Positions 1 to 19,037 of a stretch of DNA of 64,000 nucleotides are shown here, one piece after another (the stretch's first letter is position 1; each line of letters starts with the position of its first letter). The DNA is from Bolinopsis microptera (Eukaryota > Ctenophora > Tentaculata > Lobata > Bolinopsidae): contig NC_087083.1 of assembly GCF_026151205.1 (NCBI RefSeq), positions 14,562,280 through 14,626,279 on the forward strand, read 5' to 3'. Under the pieces are notes generated by a model that saw nothing but the letters and a program-made list of their open reading frames with translations, made no database searches and was not told the DNA's origin. A program made the position numbers and the translations under genes.

Positions 1-12
1 GGGGGGGGGGGG
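1..12. repeat. Poly-G run at the window edge
   Basis: Twelve G residues open the window, directly followed by recognisable but degraded 696-bp repeat sequence. It resembles the end of a longer homopolymer tract like those at 26792, 30862 and 63370, and is probably the same kind of consensus artefact. Confidence 0.6.
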
Positions 13-3000
13 TGATTGGAAGTGGTGACCCTTTGTCGAGGTGAACCCTTTTTGAATTTTTCCGCCAAACAAAAAATGTCTTTTTTGAAATTTTTGCGGG
101 TCGCCAATCTCGGTTTAAAATGAAGGGTCGGACACAAGGGGAGCAGGACCACCGATGTCTTTTATCGGCCTTTACATAGGGGAATGAGGTGTCGCTCTTT
201 TCCCGCAAAGGGTGATCAGGAAGTCAGTTTTTTCCCTGCTGCTAGCTGGAGAACTCCCGTGAAAATCTGTGCGGTCTCCGAAAGGTGGAGGATTGTGTTT
301 TGTCGGGTTGTTTATGACGATGTGTGGAGTGGGTTCTCGTATGACTGGAAAACCCAGGAATGCCTTATCAGTGGACGAACTTTAATAGAAGTTGAATCGT
401 CGGATGCGACGAAAGGATGATGTGGTGACCAGGACGAGGTGATCTCGACAGGCAGACAAACGTGTGGTGACGACTTGTACTTGCTTTAAACCATCACTCG
501 GCCCACTAATGTCTCCATGCCTTTGGACAGGTCCCCGTCCCAGGAAGTGGGGTCCCTGTGAAAAGGAAAAGGTATTCGCCGCCCTGGGTGCGGCACTTTG
601 TGTCCCGCGAAATAGAGTGGGGCTGCACTGGGCAGGTGATTTTAAAATGGTGCCCTTCGCGAGGTAGATCACCTTTTTTGCTGTGCGACCAACCGCAATG
701 TCTTTTCAATTTCGCAGGGGCGCCAATTCCCCGGGGAAAATAAGGGCGGACACAACTCGGGGAAACCGGACCCCGATGTCTTCTTCCCGGGTCCTTTAAA
801 GAGGAAATGAGAGTGTCAGATCCTTGCCTGCAAAGGATCAGACTCCCCGAAGTCGTTTTTTCCGTGCTGCTAGCTTGGGGAAGTCCCGATGAAAATCCTG
901 TGCCGGTTCCCAAATGGCGGAGGGTTGTGCTCTTTTTCGTTTGGTTGTTTAGGGGCGATGATGATGGAGTGGGTTTTCGTTTGATGGGAAAGGGGATCCC
1001 CTTTTGTGACGAACTTGAATAAAAGTAATGTCGGATGAACCCGAAAGGAGTGTGGGTTTACAGGACGAGGATGTCTCGAAAGGCCGACAAAACGTGTCGG
1101 TGACTCTTGTACTTCTTATATCCTACTGGCCAAAAATGTTCCCCTCGCCTAGCGACAGTGACCCCGTAAGGAAGGGAGTCCCTAGTGATTCAAGGTAATG
1201 GCTGTTCTGCGACCCATGCGTGCCGGCACTCTGCTGGCCGGAAATGAGTGGTGCTGTCCCTGGGAGGGATTGAACGTGGGGACCTTCGTGAGGTAGTTTA
1301 CTCTTTTTTGATGTGCGCCACCCCGACAATGTCTTTATGAATTTGCGGGGGGCCATTGGTGAAAAGACGGATCGGAAACCAACTGGGGGAACGGACACTG
1401 ATCGTCTTATCCCGGCCCCTTTAATCAGGAAAAAATGAGGTGTCAGATCCTTGCCCCGCAAAGGATCAGATCAGCGAAGTCGTTTTTTCCCTGTGTAGTG
1501 GAGAACGTCCGATGAAAACTTGTGGGTTCCGAAATGGTGGGGTTGTGTTTTGTTGGTTGTTGGAATGATGATGGAGTGGGTTTGTTGATGGAACCGAAAG
1601 GGAAAGCCCTTTTCACTTGGACGAAATTGAATAGAAGTGAATCGTCGGATGGACGAAAAGGATGTGTGGTTGACCCGGCGAGGTGTTCGAAAGGGCCCGA
1701 CAAAGGCGGTGAGTCTTGTCTTGATATCCCTCCTGGCTCACAATGTCTCCCCTCCCTACGCAGGTCCCGTCCCAAGGAAGTGGGTCCCTAGTGATTAAAA
1801 GGGAATGGTGATTTGCCCCACGTGCGGCCCGGGCACCTTGCGTCCAGCGAAAAAGAGGGGGCTGTACTGGAGCAGGTGAGAAAGTGGTGCCTTCGTCGGG
1901 TAGATCACCTCTTCTTTGCATGTGGCCCCCCAGACAAATGCTTTATCGAACTTTCGCAGGTGAATCTGGTGAAAAGAAGGATCGGGAAAATCGGGGGGCA
2001 GGCCCCTGATCGCTTTTGGTTCCTTTTTCAGAGAGGAATGAGAGTGTCAGATCCTTTCCCTGCAAAGGACAGCCCCGGAAGTCAGTTTTTTTCCGTGCTG
2101 CTGTGGAGAACGTCAGATGAACCCTGTGCGGTCTCCCAAATGGTGGAGGCTTGTGTCTTTGTGTGGTTGTTGATGACGATGATGAGGATGGGTTCTGATG
2201 TGGAACGGGAATGCTTTTCATGTGGCGAATTGAAAAAGAAGTAGAAAACGTGGATGGACGAAAAGGTGATGTGGGTTTACCAGGAGGGATGATTGACAGG
2301 GGAGACAAACGTGTTCGGTGACTATTTTTTGCCTATATCATCCTCGGTCCTAATGTTCCTCGCTAGCGCAGAGATCCCCCTCCAAGGAAGTGGAGTCCCT
2401 TGATTCAAGGTTGGTGTTCTGGCCCATGGTGCGGGACAATTTTCGTCCCCGCGAAATGAGTGGTGTGTAGGGAGGTGATTGAACGTGGTGCCTTCGTCGA
2501 GGTAGATCACTATTCTTCTGCATGTGCGACCAAACCCGACAATGTCTTTATCGAACTTTCCGCAGGCTCGCCAATTCGGTGAAAATGACAGGATCGGACA
2601 CAATCGGGGAGCACGGACCCCCTGATCGTCTTCATCGGATCCCTTTACATCAGAGAAGGAAAAAGGGTGTGCTCCTTGCCCCGAAAAAAATGACTCGCGA
2701 AGTCAGTTTTTTCCGGTGCTAGCGGAGAAACCCGATGAAACTCCCCGTGCGGTTCCCAATGGTGGGGACTTGTCTCTTTGTCGTGGTTGTTGATGAGATG
2801 GAAAGGAGTGGGTTTCGTTTGCTGGAACCCCAAGGAATGCCTTATCATGCTGGAGAAACTTTAATAGAATAGATCGTCGGAGCGACGAAAAGGGTGGTTG
2901 CCCGGAGAGGTGATTGAAGGAGCAAAGTGTCGGTGACGTACTTGTACTTGCCTTTATCCCTCACTCGGTCATAATGTTCCATGCCCGCGACAGTGACTCC

Positions 3001-6000
3001 TGTCCAAAAGGAAGTGGGTCCCCGTGATTCAAGGGAAAGGTGATTCTGCCCAACCCATGCGTGCCGGACACTTTGTGTCCCGGAAATTTGAGTGGGGCTG
3101 TCCGGGCGGTGATTGAAAGTGGGACCTTGCGAGGAATCACCCCCTTCTTTGCTGGCCCCAACAGACAATTTTTTTATCGAACTTTGCAGGGAATTCCCGG
3201 GGAAAAAGACAGGATCGGAACAATCGGGGAGCACGGGCCCCCTGTCGTCTTCATCCGGATCCTTTTAAACAGAGAAGGAAAAGAGAGTGTCAGATCCTTG
3301 CCTGCAAAGGATCGACTCAGCGAAGTCAGTTTTATCGTCTGCTGTGGAGAACGTCCAGATGAAAACTGTGCCCGGGCTCCCAAATGGCTGGAGGATTGGC
3401 TCTTTGTCGTGGTGTTGATGCGATGATGATGGAGTGGGTTTTCTATGGGAACGAAGGGAAACGCCTTTTAAATGGGACGAACTTGAACAGAAGTAGAATG
3501 TCGGATGGGGCGACGGGAAAAAGGGTGAGTGGTTGACCGGACGGGTGTTCGCAGGGCCCGCAAACGGTCGGTGCGTACTTTTTCTTGCCCTTTTATTCAC
3601 TCGGGTCCAATGTTCCCATGCTAGCGACAGTGCCCCTTTTCCAAGGAAGTGGGTCCCCCCAGTGATTCAAAGGAATGGTGATTCTGCCGACCCATGCGTG
3701 CCCGGCACTTGCTGTCCCGCAAAATAGAGGGGGCTGTCCTGGAGAGGTGATTGAACGGTGACCTTCGTCGGGGAGTCACCTCTTTTCTGCTGTGCGACAA
3801 CGACAATGTCTTTATCGAACTTTCCCCGGTCGCCAATCTCGGTGAAAATGACAGGATCGGGCAAACTCGGGGCAGGACCACCGTCGTCTTACGGTCTTTA
3901 CATCAGAGAAGGGAAATGAGAGTGTCAGATCCTTTCCCCGCAAAGGATCAGTCAGCGAAATCAGTTTTATCCGTGCTGCTAGCTGGAGAAAAGTCCAGTG
4001 AAAAACCCGTGCCGGTCTCCGAAATGGCTGGAGGATTTTGCTTTGTGTGGTTGTTGAGACGATTGATGGAGTGGGTTTCGATGTGGAAAAAAAGGAATCG
4101 CCTTTCCTGCTGGACGAACTTGAAATAGAAATAGAATCGTCGGATGACGACGAAAAAGGGTGTGTGGGTTTACCAGGACGAGGTGATCTCGACGGCCGCA
4201 AGTGTCGGTGGTACTTGTTTGCCTTTTAAACCCTACTCGGCTCACTTAAAGTCTCCTCGCCTAGGACGTGTCCTGTCCAAGGAAGGGGAGTCCCCCAGTG
4301 ATTCAAGGTATGGCTGATTCTGCCACCGGGTGCGTGCCGGGACCTTTTTGTCCGCAAATGAGTGGTGCTGTCACCTGGGCGGTGATTGAAGTGTGACCCT
4401 TTGTCGAGGTAGTCACTCTTCTTCTGAGTGCCGCAACCGCAAAATCTTTTTCGAATTTCGCGGGGCGCCATTCGGTGAAATGCAGGTCGGAACAACTCGG
4501 GGGAAGGGGCCCCCCTGATCGTCTTCATCGGATCCTTTTCATCGAGAAGGAACTGAGGTGTCAGCTCCTTGCCTGCAAAAAGGATCAGACTCGCGGTGTT
4601 TTTTCCGTGTGTGCGGGGGAACGTCAGATGAAATCCTGTGCCCGGGCTCCCAAATGGTGGGGGGCTTGTGCTCTTTGTCGTGGGTTGTGGTCGTGTGTGG
4701 GTGGGTTCTGTTGTGGAAAGAAGGAATCGCCATCATGTGGACGAACTTGAAAGAAGTTTTTAAAAATTTGGGACGCGAAAAGGATATGTGGGTTTCCAGG
4801 CGAGGTGATCTCGACAGGCCGAAAGTGTCGGGGTATTGACTTGCCTTTTTCCCTCATCGGTTAATGTTCCATCTTGCGACGTGACTCCCTGTCCAAAGGG
4901 AAATGGAGTCCCCCGTGATTCAAGGTAGGCTGATTTGCCCACGATGCGTGCGGAACTTTGCTGTCCGCAAATAGGCTGGTGCTGTCACTGGGCGGTGATT
5001 TAAAGTGGGACCCTTGTGAGGTAGATCCTTTCTTTGGATGTGCCGACAAAGAAATGTCTTTATCGAAAATTTTCCCCAGGTCGCCAAACTCGGGGAAAAA
5101 AGAAGGATCGGACACAATCGGGGAGCACGGACCACCTTCCTTTCCTCCGGTCCTTTACATCAGAGAAGGAATGAGTTGCAGCATCCTTTCCGCAAAGGGA
5201 ATCAGATCGCGAAGTCGTTTTACCCTGCTGTAGTGGAGAAGTCAGATGAATCCTGTGCCCGGGCTCCCCAAATGGTGGGGACTTTTGTTTTGGGTTTTGG
5301 GTTTTTGATGCGATGATGTGGGGTGGGTTCTGTTGAGGAACCGAAGGGGAAACGCCCCTTATCATGCTGGACGAACTTGAAATAGAAATGAACGTCGGGT
5401 GACGACGAAAAGGTGATGTGGTTGCCAGGGGGGGGTGATCTCGAAGGCCCGAAACGTGTCGGTGGGCGTACTTGTACTTGCCTTATATCCATCACTCGGC
5501 TCACTAATGTCTCCATCGCCTAGCGCAGTGACTCCCTGTCCAAGGATGTGGAGTCCCCTAGTGATTCAAAGGGAAGGCTGATTTCTGCCGACCGATGCGT
5601 GCCCGGACACTCTTGCGTCCACGAATAGAGCTGTGCGTCACCTGGAGCAGGGATTGAATGGTGACCTTGCGAGGTAGATCCCTCTTCTTTGAAAGGCCCC
5701 ACCAACCAGAAATGTCTTTACGAACTTCCGCAGGTCGCCCCAAACCGGGAAATGAAAGGATCGGGGCACAACTCGGGGGGACGGACCACCTTGTCTTCTT
5801 GGATCCTTTAACAGAGAAGGAACTGAGAGTTCAGCACCCTTTCCTGCAAAGGACAATCAGCGAAGTCAGTTTTTATCCGGCTGCTGCTGGAGAAAGTCCA
5901 AAAGAAACTCCTGTCCGGTCCCGAAATGGCTGGAGGACTTTTGCTCTTTGTCTGGTTTTTGATGAGAATGTGGTGGGTTTGTATGCTGGAACCGAAGGGA

Positions 6001-9000
6001 AACGCCTTTCCTGTGGACAATTGAACTAGAAGTAAAAGGGTACGACGAAAAAAATATGTGGTTGCCCCGGGCGAGGTGATCTCGACAGGCCAACAAAAGT
6101 GTCGGGGACGACTTTTACTTGCTTTATCCACACTCGGTCACTATTTCCTCGCCGCGGGGGACTCCCCCGTCCCGGAAGTGGAGTCCCCCAGTGATTAAGG
6201 GGAAAGGCTGATTTGCCGACCGATGCGTGCCGACACTCTTGCGTCCACGAAAAAAGCTGGTGCTGTCACCTGGAGCAGGTGATTTACGGGTGCCTTGTCG
6301 GGTAGAAACACCTCTTCTTCTGCATTCCGACCAACCCGACAAAGTCTTTATTTTGAAAATTTCGCAGGTCGCCAATCTCTGAAAATACAGGATGGACACA
6401 CTCGGGGAGACGGACCCCTATTCCTTTTATCCCGGGTCCTTTACATCAGGGAAAAGGCGAAGGGTCGCTCCTTCCTGCAAGGATCAACCAGCGAAATCAG
6501 TTTTATCCCGGGTGCTGCTGGGGAAGTCCCCAAAGAAACTCCTGGCCCGGGCTCCGAAATGGTGGAGGCTTGTGCTCTTTGTCGGGTTGTTTTAAGATGA
6601 TGGGATGGGTTCTCGTATGACTGGGAACCCCAAGGAAACGCCTTTCCGCTGGACGAACTTTAAAATAAAATAAAACGTCGGATGACACGAAAGGATGATT
6701 GGTTGACCGGACGAGGTGACCGAAGGCCAGACAACGTGCGGTTTACGACTTTCTTGCCCTTAATCCTCATCGGCCCTAATGTCCCCTGCCCCGACGTGAC
6801 TCCCTTTCAAGGAAGTGGACCCCTAGTATTTAAGGGAATGGCGATTCTGCCGACCCATCTGCCGGGAACCCCCTGCGTCCCGAAAAGAGCTGGTTTCTGT
6901 CACCCGGAAGGGTGAGAAGTGGGACCCCTTGTCGAGGTGATCACCTTTCTTCGATGTGGACCAACCCGACAAGTCTTTATCGAAAAATTTCCCAGGGCCC
7001 CAATCTCGGGGAAAAAGAAGGACGGACACAAATCGGGGGGCCGACCCCAAATCGCTTTTCCGGACCTTTACATCAAGAGGAACTGGAGTGCGCTCCTTGC
7101 CCCCAAAGGATCAGACTCAGCGAAGTCAGTTTTACCGTTGCTATGGGGAAGTCCAAAGAAACTGTGCCGGGTTCCGAAAGGTGGGGGACTTGGGTTTTTT
7201 GGTTTGGTTGTTGTGACATGTGTGGAGGGGTTTTCGTATGACTGGAACCCAAGGAAACGCCTTTATGTGGACGAACTTGAACTAAAGTAGAATCTCGGAT
7301 GCGCGAAAAGGTTGATGGGTTGACCCCGGACGAGGTTCTCGACAGCCAGACAAAGGCGGTGACGTACTTGTCTTTTCCCTTTATCCCCTCACTCGGCTAC
7401 TAATGTCTCCATTGCCCAGCACAGTGACTCCCGCCCAAAGGGAAATGGAGTCCCCTAGGTCAAGGTAATGGGTTTATTCTGCCGACCGTCGTGCCCCGGG
7501 CACCTTTCGTCCCGAAAAAAGAGCTTGGGCTGTCACCCGGAGCGGGGATTTAAAAATGGGGACCTTCGCGAGGTAATCACCTCTTCTTCTGCATGGCCGA
7601 CCAACCAGCCAATGTCTTTATCAACTTTCCCCAGGCTCGCCAATTCCCGGGGAAAAAAGAAGGGTCGGACACAACTCGGGGAGACGGCCACCCGATCGTC
7701 TTAAACCGGATCCCTTTTCATCAAAAAACTGAGGGCAGCATCCTTCCCGCAAAGGCAGCTCAGCGAAGTCATTTTTATCCGTGTCTGCTGGGGAAGTCCA
7801 ATAAACTCCCCGGCGGTTCCGAAAAGGGTGGAGGACTTTGCCTTTGGTGGTTGTTTGACGAGTGATGGAGTGGGTTTTTGTATGATGGAAACCCAGGAAA
7901 CGCCTTTCACTGTGGCGAATTGAATAGAATAGAATGTCGGTGACGACGAAAAGGAATGTGGTTGACCAGGACTGGAGATCTCGAAAGGGCCCGCAAACGT
8001 GTCGGTGATATTGTACTTTCCCTTTTAAACCCCATCGGCCCCCTAATTTCCACGCCTAGCGACAGTGGGTCCTTCCAAGGAAGTGGATCCCCGGATTAAG
8101 GGGAAAGGCTATTCTGCCGACCGATGCGTGCCCCGGCCCTTTCGTCCACAAATAGAGCTGGGCTGCACCCCGGGCAGGGATTGAACCGGGGACCTTCGTC
8201 GGGAGTCACCCCTTATTCTGCAGTGCGACCAACCGACATGTCTTTTTCGAACTTCCCCAGGCTGCCAAACTCGGGGGGAAAAAAACAGGGCGGACCAACT
8301 GGGAGCACGGACCACCCGATCGTCTTCTCCGGATCCCTTTCATCAAGGGAAGGGCTGGGTGTCAGCATCCTTGCCCCGCAAAGGACAGACTCAGCGAAGT
8401 CAGTTTTATCCGTCTGCAGCTGGGGAAACGTCCGTGAAACTCCTTTTGCGGTCCCGAAAGGCTGGAGGACTTGGTCTTTTCGTGGGTTATGGGCGATGAT
8501 ATGGAGTGGGTTCTCGTATGACTGGAACGAAGGAATCGCCTTTCCTGTGGCGAACTTAACAAAAAAGAATCGTCGGTGACGACGAAAAGGATGTTTTTGG
8601 GTTTACCCGGACGAGGATGACTGCAGGCCAACAAACGTGTCGGGGGACGTATTGTACTTGCCCTTTTACCCTCACTCGGCTCACTAATTCCCATCGCCTG
8701 CGCGTGAATCCCTGTCCGGAATGGAGTCCCCAGTGATTCAAGGAAGGGGGGTTCTGCCGCGATGGTGCCCGGGCACTCTTTCGTCCCCGGAAATAGAGTG
8801 GGCTGTCACCTGGGCGGTGATTGAAAGTGGTGACCTTCGTCGAGGTGATCACTCTTTCTTGCATGTCCCACCAAACCAACAATGTCTTTATGAACTTTCC
8901 GCAGGCTCGCCAAACTCGGTGAAAATAAAGGATCGGGCACAATCGGGGGCCGGACCAAACCCGATCGTCTTATCGGATTTTACATCAGAAAGGAAATTTG

Positions 9001-10070
9001 GGTGTCAGCATCCTTGCCCCCAAAAGGGCAGATCAGCGAATCAGTTTTTTTCCTGCTGCTAGCTGGAGAAGTCCAGATGAAACTCTTGCCGGTCTCCGAA
9101 ATGGCTGGAGGATTGTGCTCTTTTTCGTGGTTTGTTGTGACGATGAAGAGGAGTGGGTTCCGATTGCCCCGAAGAAACGCCTTATCACTGCTGCGAACAT
9201 TGAACTAGAAATAGAATCGTCGGAAAGACGACGAAAAGGATGATGTGGTTGACCCGGACGAGGATGATTTTCGCAGGCCAGAAAAAGGTCGGTGACGTTA
9301 CTTGTACTTGCCTTATATCCATCACTCGGCTCACTAATTTTCTCCATCGCCTGCGACAGTGACTCCCTGTCCAAAGGAAGTGGGTCCCTTTGTGATTCAA
9401 GGTAATGGCTGATTCTGCCGACCGATGGTGCCGGACACTCTTGCTGTCCAGCGAAATAGAGCTGGTGCTGTCACCTGGAGCAGGTGATTGAACGTGGTGA
9501 CCTTTGTCGAGGTAGATCACCTCTTCTTCTGCATGTGCCGACCAACCAGACAATGTCTTTATCGAACTTTCCGCAGGCTCGCCATCTCGGTGAAAATGAC
9601 AGGATCGGACACAACTCGGGGAGCACGGACCACCTGATCGTCTTCATCCGGATCCTTTACATCAGAGAAGGAACTGAGAGTGTCAGATCCTTGCCCTGCA
9701 AAGGATCAGATCAGCGAAGTCAGTTTTATCCGTGTGCTAGCTGGAGAACGTCAGTTTAAACTCCTGTGCCGGTCCGAATGGCTGGAGGACTTGTGCTCTT
9801 TGTCGTGGTTGTTGATGACGATGATGATGGGTGGGTTTTTCGTATGACTGGAAAACCCAAGGAATCGCCTTATCATGCTGGACGAACTTGAATAGAAGTA
9901 GAATCGTCGGAGACGACGAAAGGATGATGTGGTTGACCAGGACGAGGATGATTCGACAGGCCCCGCAAACGGTCGGTGACGTTTGATTGCTTATATCCAT
10001 CACTCGGCTCCTTTAATGTTCCCTCGCCCAGCGACAGGATCCTGTCCAAGGAAGTGGATCCCCTGCCGTT
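13..10070. repeat. Degraded block of the 696-bp tandem array (about 16 copies)
   Basis: Every part can be matched to the clean unit in the same orientation. The landmark that reads ACTCGGCTCACTAATGTCTCC in clean copies (written here in shortened form) recurs near 508, 1136, 1743, 2351, 2973, 3609, 4250, 4863, 5506, 6142, 6778, 7402, 8044, 8687, 9338 and 10016. Mean spacing is about 634 bp against 696 in clean copies, and it lengthens towards 10 kb. The differences are mostly missing bases and altered homopolymer lengths, with few clear substitutions, so the minus-strand frame is broken every few dozen bases. Short open stretches here are frame fragments, not genes. Old array-edge decay is possible, but the deletion-heavy pattern points to poor consensus. 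Confidence 0.85.
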
Positions 10071-11800
10071 TTTACGAAGTATTTCCCCGGAGGGAAACCC
10101 CAAGGAACGTTTTTCCGGGCTGGGAAAATTTTTTGTCGGGACGGGGGGATGGGCAGGGAAGGGAAAGGGGCCCAAAATTTAAAATTCTTTTTTTTGCCCA
10201 AACCAAAAGGTTTTTGTTCCCGGGGGAAAGGGAAAAAAGGTGGGGCCCTTTTAAAATTTCCCATTTCACATTTCCAATTTTTCGAGGAATGAGGGGGAAT
10301 GGGCCCCGGGGTAAACCGGGGTTTTGGGGGTTCACCCGGGGGGAAAAAACCCGTCCCGAAATCGGGGGGCCTTTCGGTGTTTAAGGGGAAAAAGGGGGCC
10401 CCATTTGATGCCCCCCCTTCTTTTAAAAAAAAATGAAAATGGTCCCCAAAAGGAAGAGTTTTTACCCAAATGAGAACCCAAGGTAACTTGCCCCTTTTTT
10501 TGGGGGGTTTTTTTCCCCTTTTTGGAGATTCCGGAAAGGGGCCCCTTTTTAAAGGAAGGATTGGCCCCGCCGGGGGTTTTTAAAAAAAAAGGCTGGGGCT
10601 GGAGGGGTTAAAAAGGGGCCCGGGGAAAATTTTTTCCCGAAAAAATTTTTCCCAAAAAAACTTTCCCGGCCCCAATTTAAAAAAAAGGGGGGCCCTAACC
10701 CCGGGGTTTTCTCGTTCCCGGAACCCCCTTCCAGGGAATGAGGGGTTTTTTTGGGGGAAAGGGGGGAAAAAAAGATTTTCCCTCTTTCTGGGGAAAAAAA
10801 CACAGGGTTTTCCAAAAAGGGGGGGGGGTTTGTGGGGGGGAAAAAAATTGGGGAGGGGTTTCCCCCTTTTTTCCGGACCAAAAAACCAAAAAAATTGAAA
10901 CCCCGGGGCGGGGGAGGGGGAAAAAAAAAATTTTTTTGGGAGCGGGAAATCCCAAAAAAATGTTTGGGGGGTTTAAACTTTCCGGGGTTTATTTAAAGGG
11001 GGTTTCCAATGACTGGAAAAGGATCCCTAAATTAGGACGAAATTTAACTGGGAATCGGCGGATCACTTTTAGATTGGTGACCAGGAGAATGTTTAAGGCC
11101 AAAGGTCGGTGGATTTTCCTTATCCCAAGGCCCAATATCCCACCTCGGGCCCCCCCAGGAATGGAAGTCCCCTTGGAAAGGATCGACCACCGATCGGTCC
11201 GGCCTTTTCAGGAAAAGGGTGCGCACTGGGAGGTAGTTAACGTGGTGTTTTGTACTTTTCGATGGGAAACCAACAGCCTTTTTCAAAACGGCAGGCAATT
11301 GGGGAAGAAAAGGAGGTCTGGGACAGGACCGGACCCTAATCGGAACTTTCGAAGAATATGTCCATCCGCCCTAAAGGTCACTCAGCGAAGGCAGTTCGGG
11401 GGGGGAAGAATGGTAACCCTGTCGGCTCCGAAAAGTCCGGGCCCCGCGTCTTTCTGGTTGTTGTGAGTGGTAGGGTGAATGGCCCCAAGGGTCCCCTTTC
11501 TCTGGGACAACGAACTAATGTAAATCGGAGACCGAAAGAGTTGGACAGGAAAACCGGGGCCGACCAACCTTTGGGTTTTTTTACTTCCATCCATCCGGTA
11601 AAAGCCCGTGCACGCTCTTAGGAGGGACCCTGTGATTCGGATCTATTTGAAGTGGTGCGCACCTTGCTGCAGAAAAATGGGGTGTTACCGGGCAGGGAGA
11701 ACGGGCCCAGAGAATCTTTGCGTCCGAAACCCCGACTGTCTTTTCGTTCGGTCCAATGGTGAAAAGACGGACGGAAACCAAAGGGACACTTTCCTTCCGG
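10071..11800. repeat. Homopolymer-stretched remnant of the array (about 3 copies)
   Basis: The sequence is dominated by runs of 3 to 9 identical bases. Repeat fragments surface in order, such as a GACTGGAAAAGGATCC-like piece near 11013 and CACTCAGCGAAGGCAGTT near 11378. The landmark at 10016 and the next one at 12179 are 2163 bp apart, close to three units of 696 with some inflation. This indicates that the array continues unbroken underneath. I see no independent gene here; the long open frames are a by-product of the biased composition. Confidence 0.7.
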
Positions 11801-13390
11801 ATCCTTTACATCAGAGAAGGAACTGAGAGTCGTCAGATCCTTGCCCTGCAAAGGATCAGACTCAGCGAAGTCAGTTTTATCCGTGCTGCTAGCTGGAGAA
11901 CGTCCAGATGAAACTCCTGTGCCGGTCTCCGAAATGGCTGGAGGACTTGTGCTCTTTGTCGTGGTTGTTGATGACGATGATGATGGAGTGGGTTCTCGTA
12001 TTGACTGGAACCGAAGGAATCGCCTTATCACTGCTGGACGAACTTGAACTAGAAGTAGAATCGTCGGTTTGACGACGAAAGGTGATGTGGTTGCCCAGGA
12101 CGAGGATATCTCGACAGGCCAGACAAACGTGTCGGTGACGTACTTGTACTTGCCTTATATCCATCACTCGGCTCACTAATGTCTCCATCGCCTAGCGACA
12201 GTGACTCCCTGTCCAAGGAAGTGGAGTCCCCTAGTGATTCAAGGTAATGGCTGATTCTGCCGACCGATGCGTGCCGGACACTCTTGCTGTCCAGCGAAAT
12301 AGAGTGGTGCTGTCACCTGAGCAGGTGATTGAACGTGGTGACCTTCGTCGAGGTAGATACCTCTTCTTCTGCATGTGCCGACCAACAGACAATGTCTTTA
12401 TCGAACTTTCCGCAGGCTCGCCAATCTCGGTGAAAATGACAGGATCGGACCAACTCGGGGAGCACGGACACCTGATCGTCTTCATCCGGATCCTTTACAT
12501 CAGAGAAGGAACTGAGAGTGTCAGCATCCTTGCCCTGCAAAGGATCAGACTCAGCGAAGTCAGTTTTATCCGTGCTGCTAGCTGGAGAACGTCCAGATGA
12601 AACTCTGTGCCGGTCTCCGAAATGGCTGGAGGACTTGTGCTCTTTGTCGTGGTTGTTGATGACGATGATGATGGAGTGGGGTTCTCGTATGACTGGAACC
12701 GAAGGAATCGCCTTATCACTGCTGGACGAACTTGAACTAGAAGTAGAATCGTCGGATGACGACGAAAAGGATGATGTGGTTGACCAGGACGAGGAAAGAT
12801 CTCGACAGGCCAGACAAACGTGTCGGTGACGTACTTGTACTTGCCTTATATCCATCACTCGGCTCACTATGTCTCCATCGCCTAGCGACAGTGACTCCCT
12901 GTCCAAGGAGTGGAGTCCCCTAGTGATCAAGGTAATGGTGATTTGCCGCGATGCGGCCGGACACTCTTTTCTGTCCAGCGAAATAGAGTGGTGCGTACCT
13001 GGAGCGGTGATTGAACGTGGTGACCTTCGTCGAGGGGAAACACCTCTTCTTTTGATGTGCCCACCCAACAACAAAGTCTTTATCGAACTTTCCCCAGGGT
13101 CGCCCAAACTCGGTGAAAATGACAGGACGGACAAAACTCGGGGGCCGGACCACCTGTCGTCTTCATCCGGATTTTACAAAAGAAGGAATGGAGTGTCAGA
13201 TCCTTGCCCTGCGGATCAGATCCGAAGTCGTTTTTACCGGTCTGTGGAGAACGTCCAGATGAAACTCTGTGCCGGGCCCGAAAAAGGGTGGAACTTGTGC
13301 TCTTTTCGTGGGTTTTTGATGACGATGATGATGGGTGGGTTTGTAACTGGAACCGAAAGGGAAACGCCTATCACTGCGGGCACTTTGCGG
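11801..13390. repeat. Readable block of the 696-bp array (just over two copies)
   Basis: Sequence from the GGATCCTTTACATCAGAGAAGG element near 11800 onward matches the clean unit closely. Scattered single-base indels include a TT insertion near 12068 and missing bases near 12306, 12359 and 12386. Landmarks at 12179 and 12869 are 690 bp apart. Quality drops again after about 12930. Confidence 0.9.
12313..13134 (-). CDS. Fragment of the Ser-rich 232-residue repeat protein, frame broken by indels
   Basis: This open stretch of 273 codons flickers between the repeat frame and the two shadow frames as single-base indels shift it. Repeat-frame pieces are recognisable, including LDRESLSLGDGD, SSSSDDSTSSSSSSSSDKAI, SSGRSPASSTDKTDFAESD and DADTLSSFSDVKDPDEDD. 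It is one more pair of copies of the giant repeat protein described at 40028-63049. Its apparent start and end are artefacts of frameshifts. Confidence 0.55.
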   Translation of the reverse strand: MSVLSFSPSLGDPGESSIKTLLLGGHIKRRGVSPRRRSPRSITAPGTHHSISLDRKECPAASRQITITLITRGLHSLDRESLSLGDGDIVSRVMDIRQVQVRHRHVCLACRDLSSSWSTTSSFSSSSDDSTSSSSSSSSDKAIPSVPVIREPHSIIIVINNHDKEHKSSSHFGDRHRVSSGRSPASSTDKTDFAESDPLQGKDADTLSSFSDVKDPDEDDQVSVLPELVRSCHFHRDWRACGKFDKDIVCWSAHAEEEVSTSTKVTTFNHLLR

Positions 13391-18842
<5,452 letters not shown>

Positions 18843-19037
18843 AGGATCAGACTCAGCGAAGTCAGTTTTATCCGTGCTGCTAGCTGGAGAACGTCCAGAT
18901 GAAACTCCTGTGCGGTCTCCGAAATGGCTGGAGGACTTGTGCTCTTTGTCGTGGTTGTTGATGACGATGATGATGGAGTGGGTTCTCGTATGACTGGAAC
19001 CGAAGGAATCGCCTTATCACTGCTGGACGAACTTGAA

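Noticed and set aside
13-10070. Dozens of small open frames of 60-150 codons on both strands
   Set aside because: All are pieces of the repeat unit in shifting frames caused by indels; none is conserved from copy to copy.
10738-11466. Plus-strand open frame of 242 codons
   Set aside because: Lies in homopolymer-stretched repeat sequence; the later part is a shifted reading of the unit.
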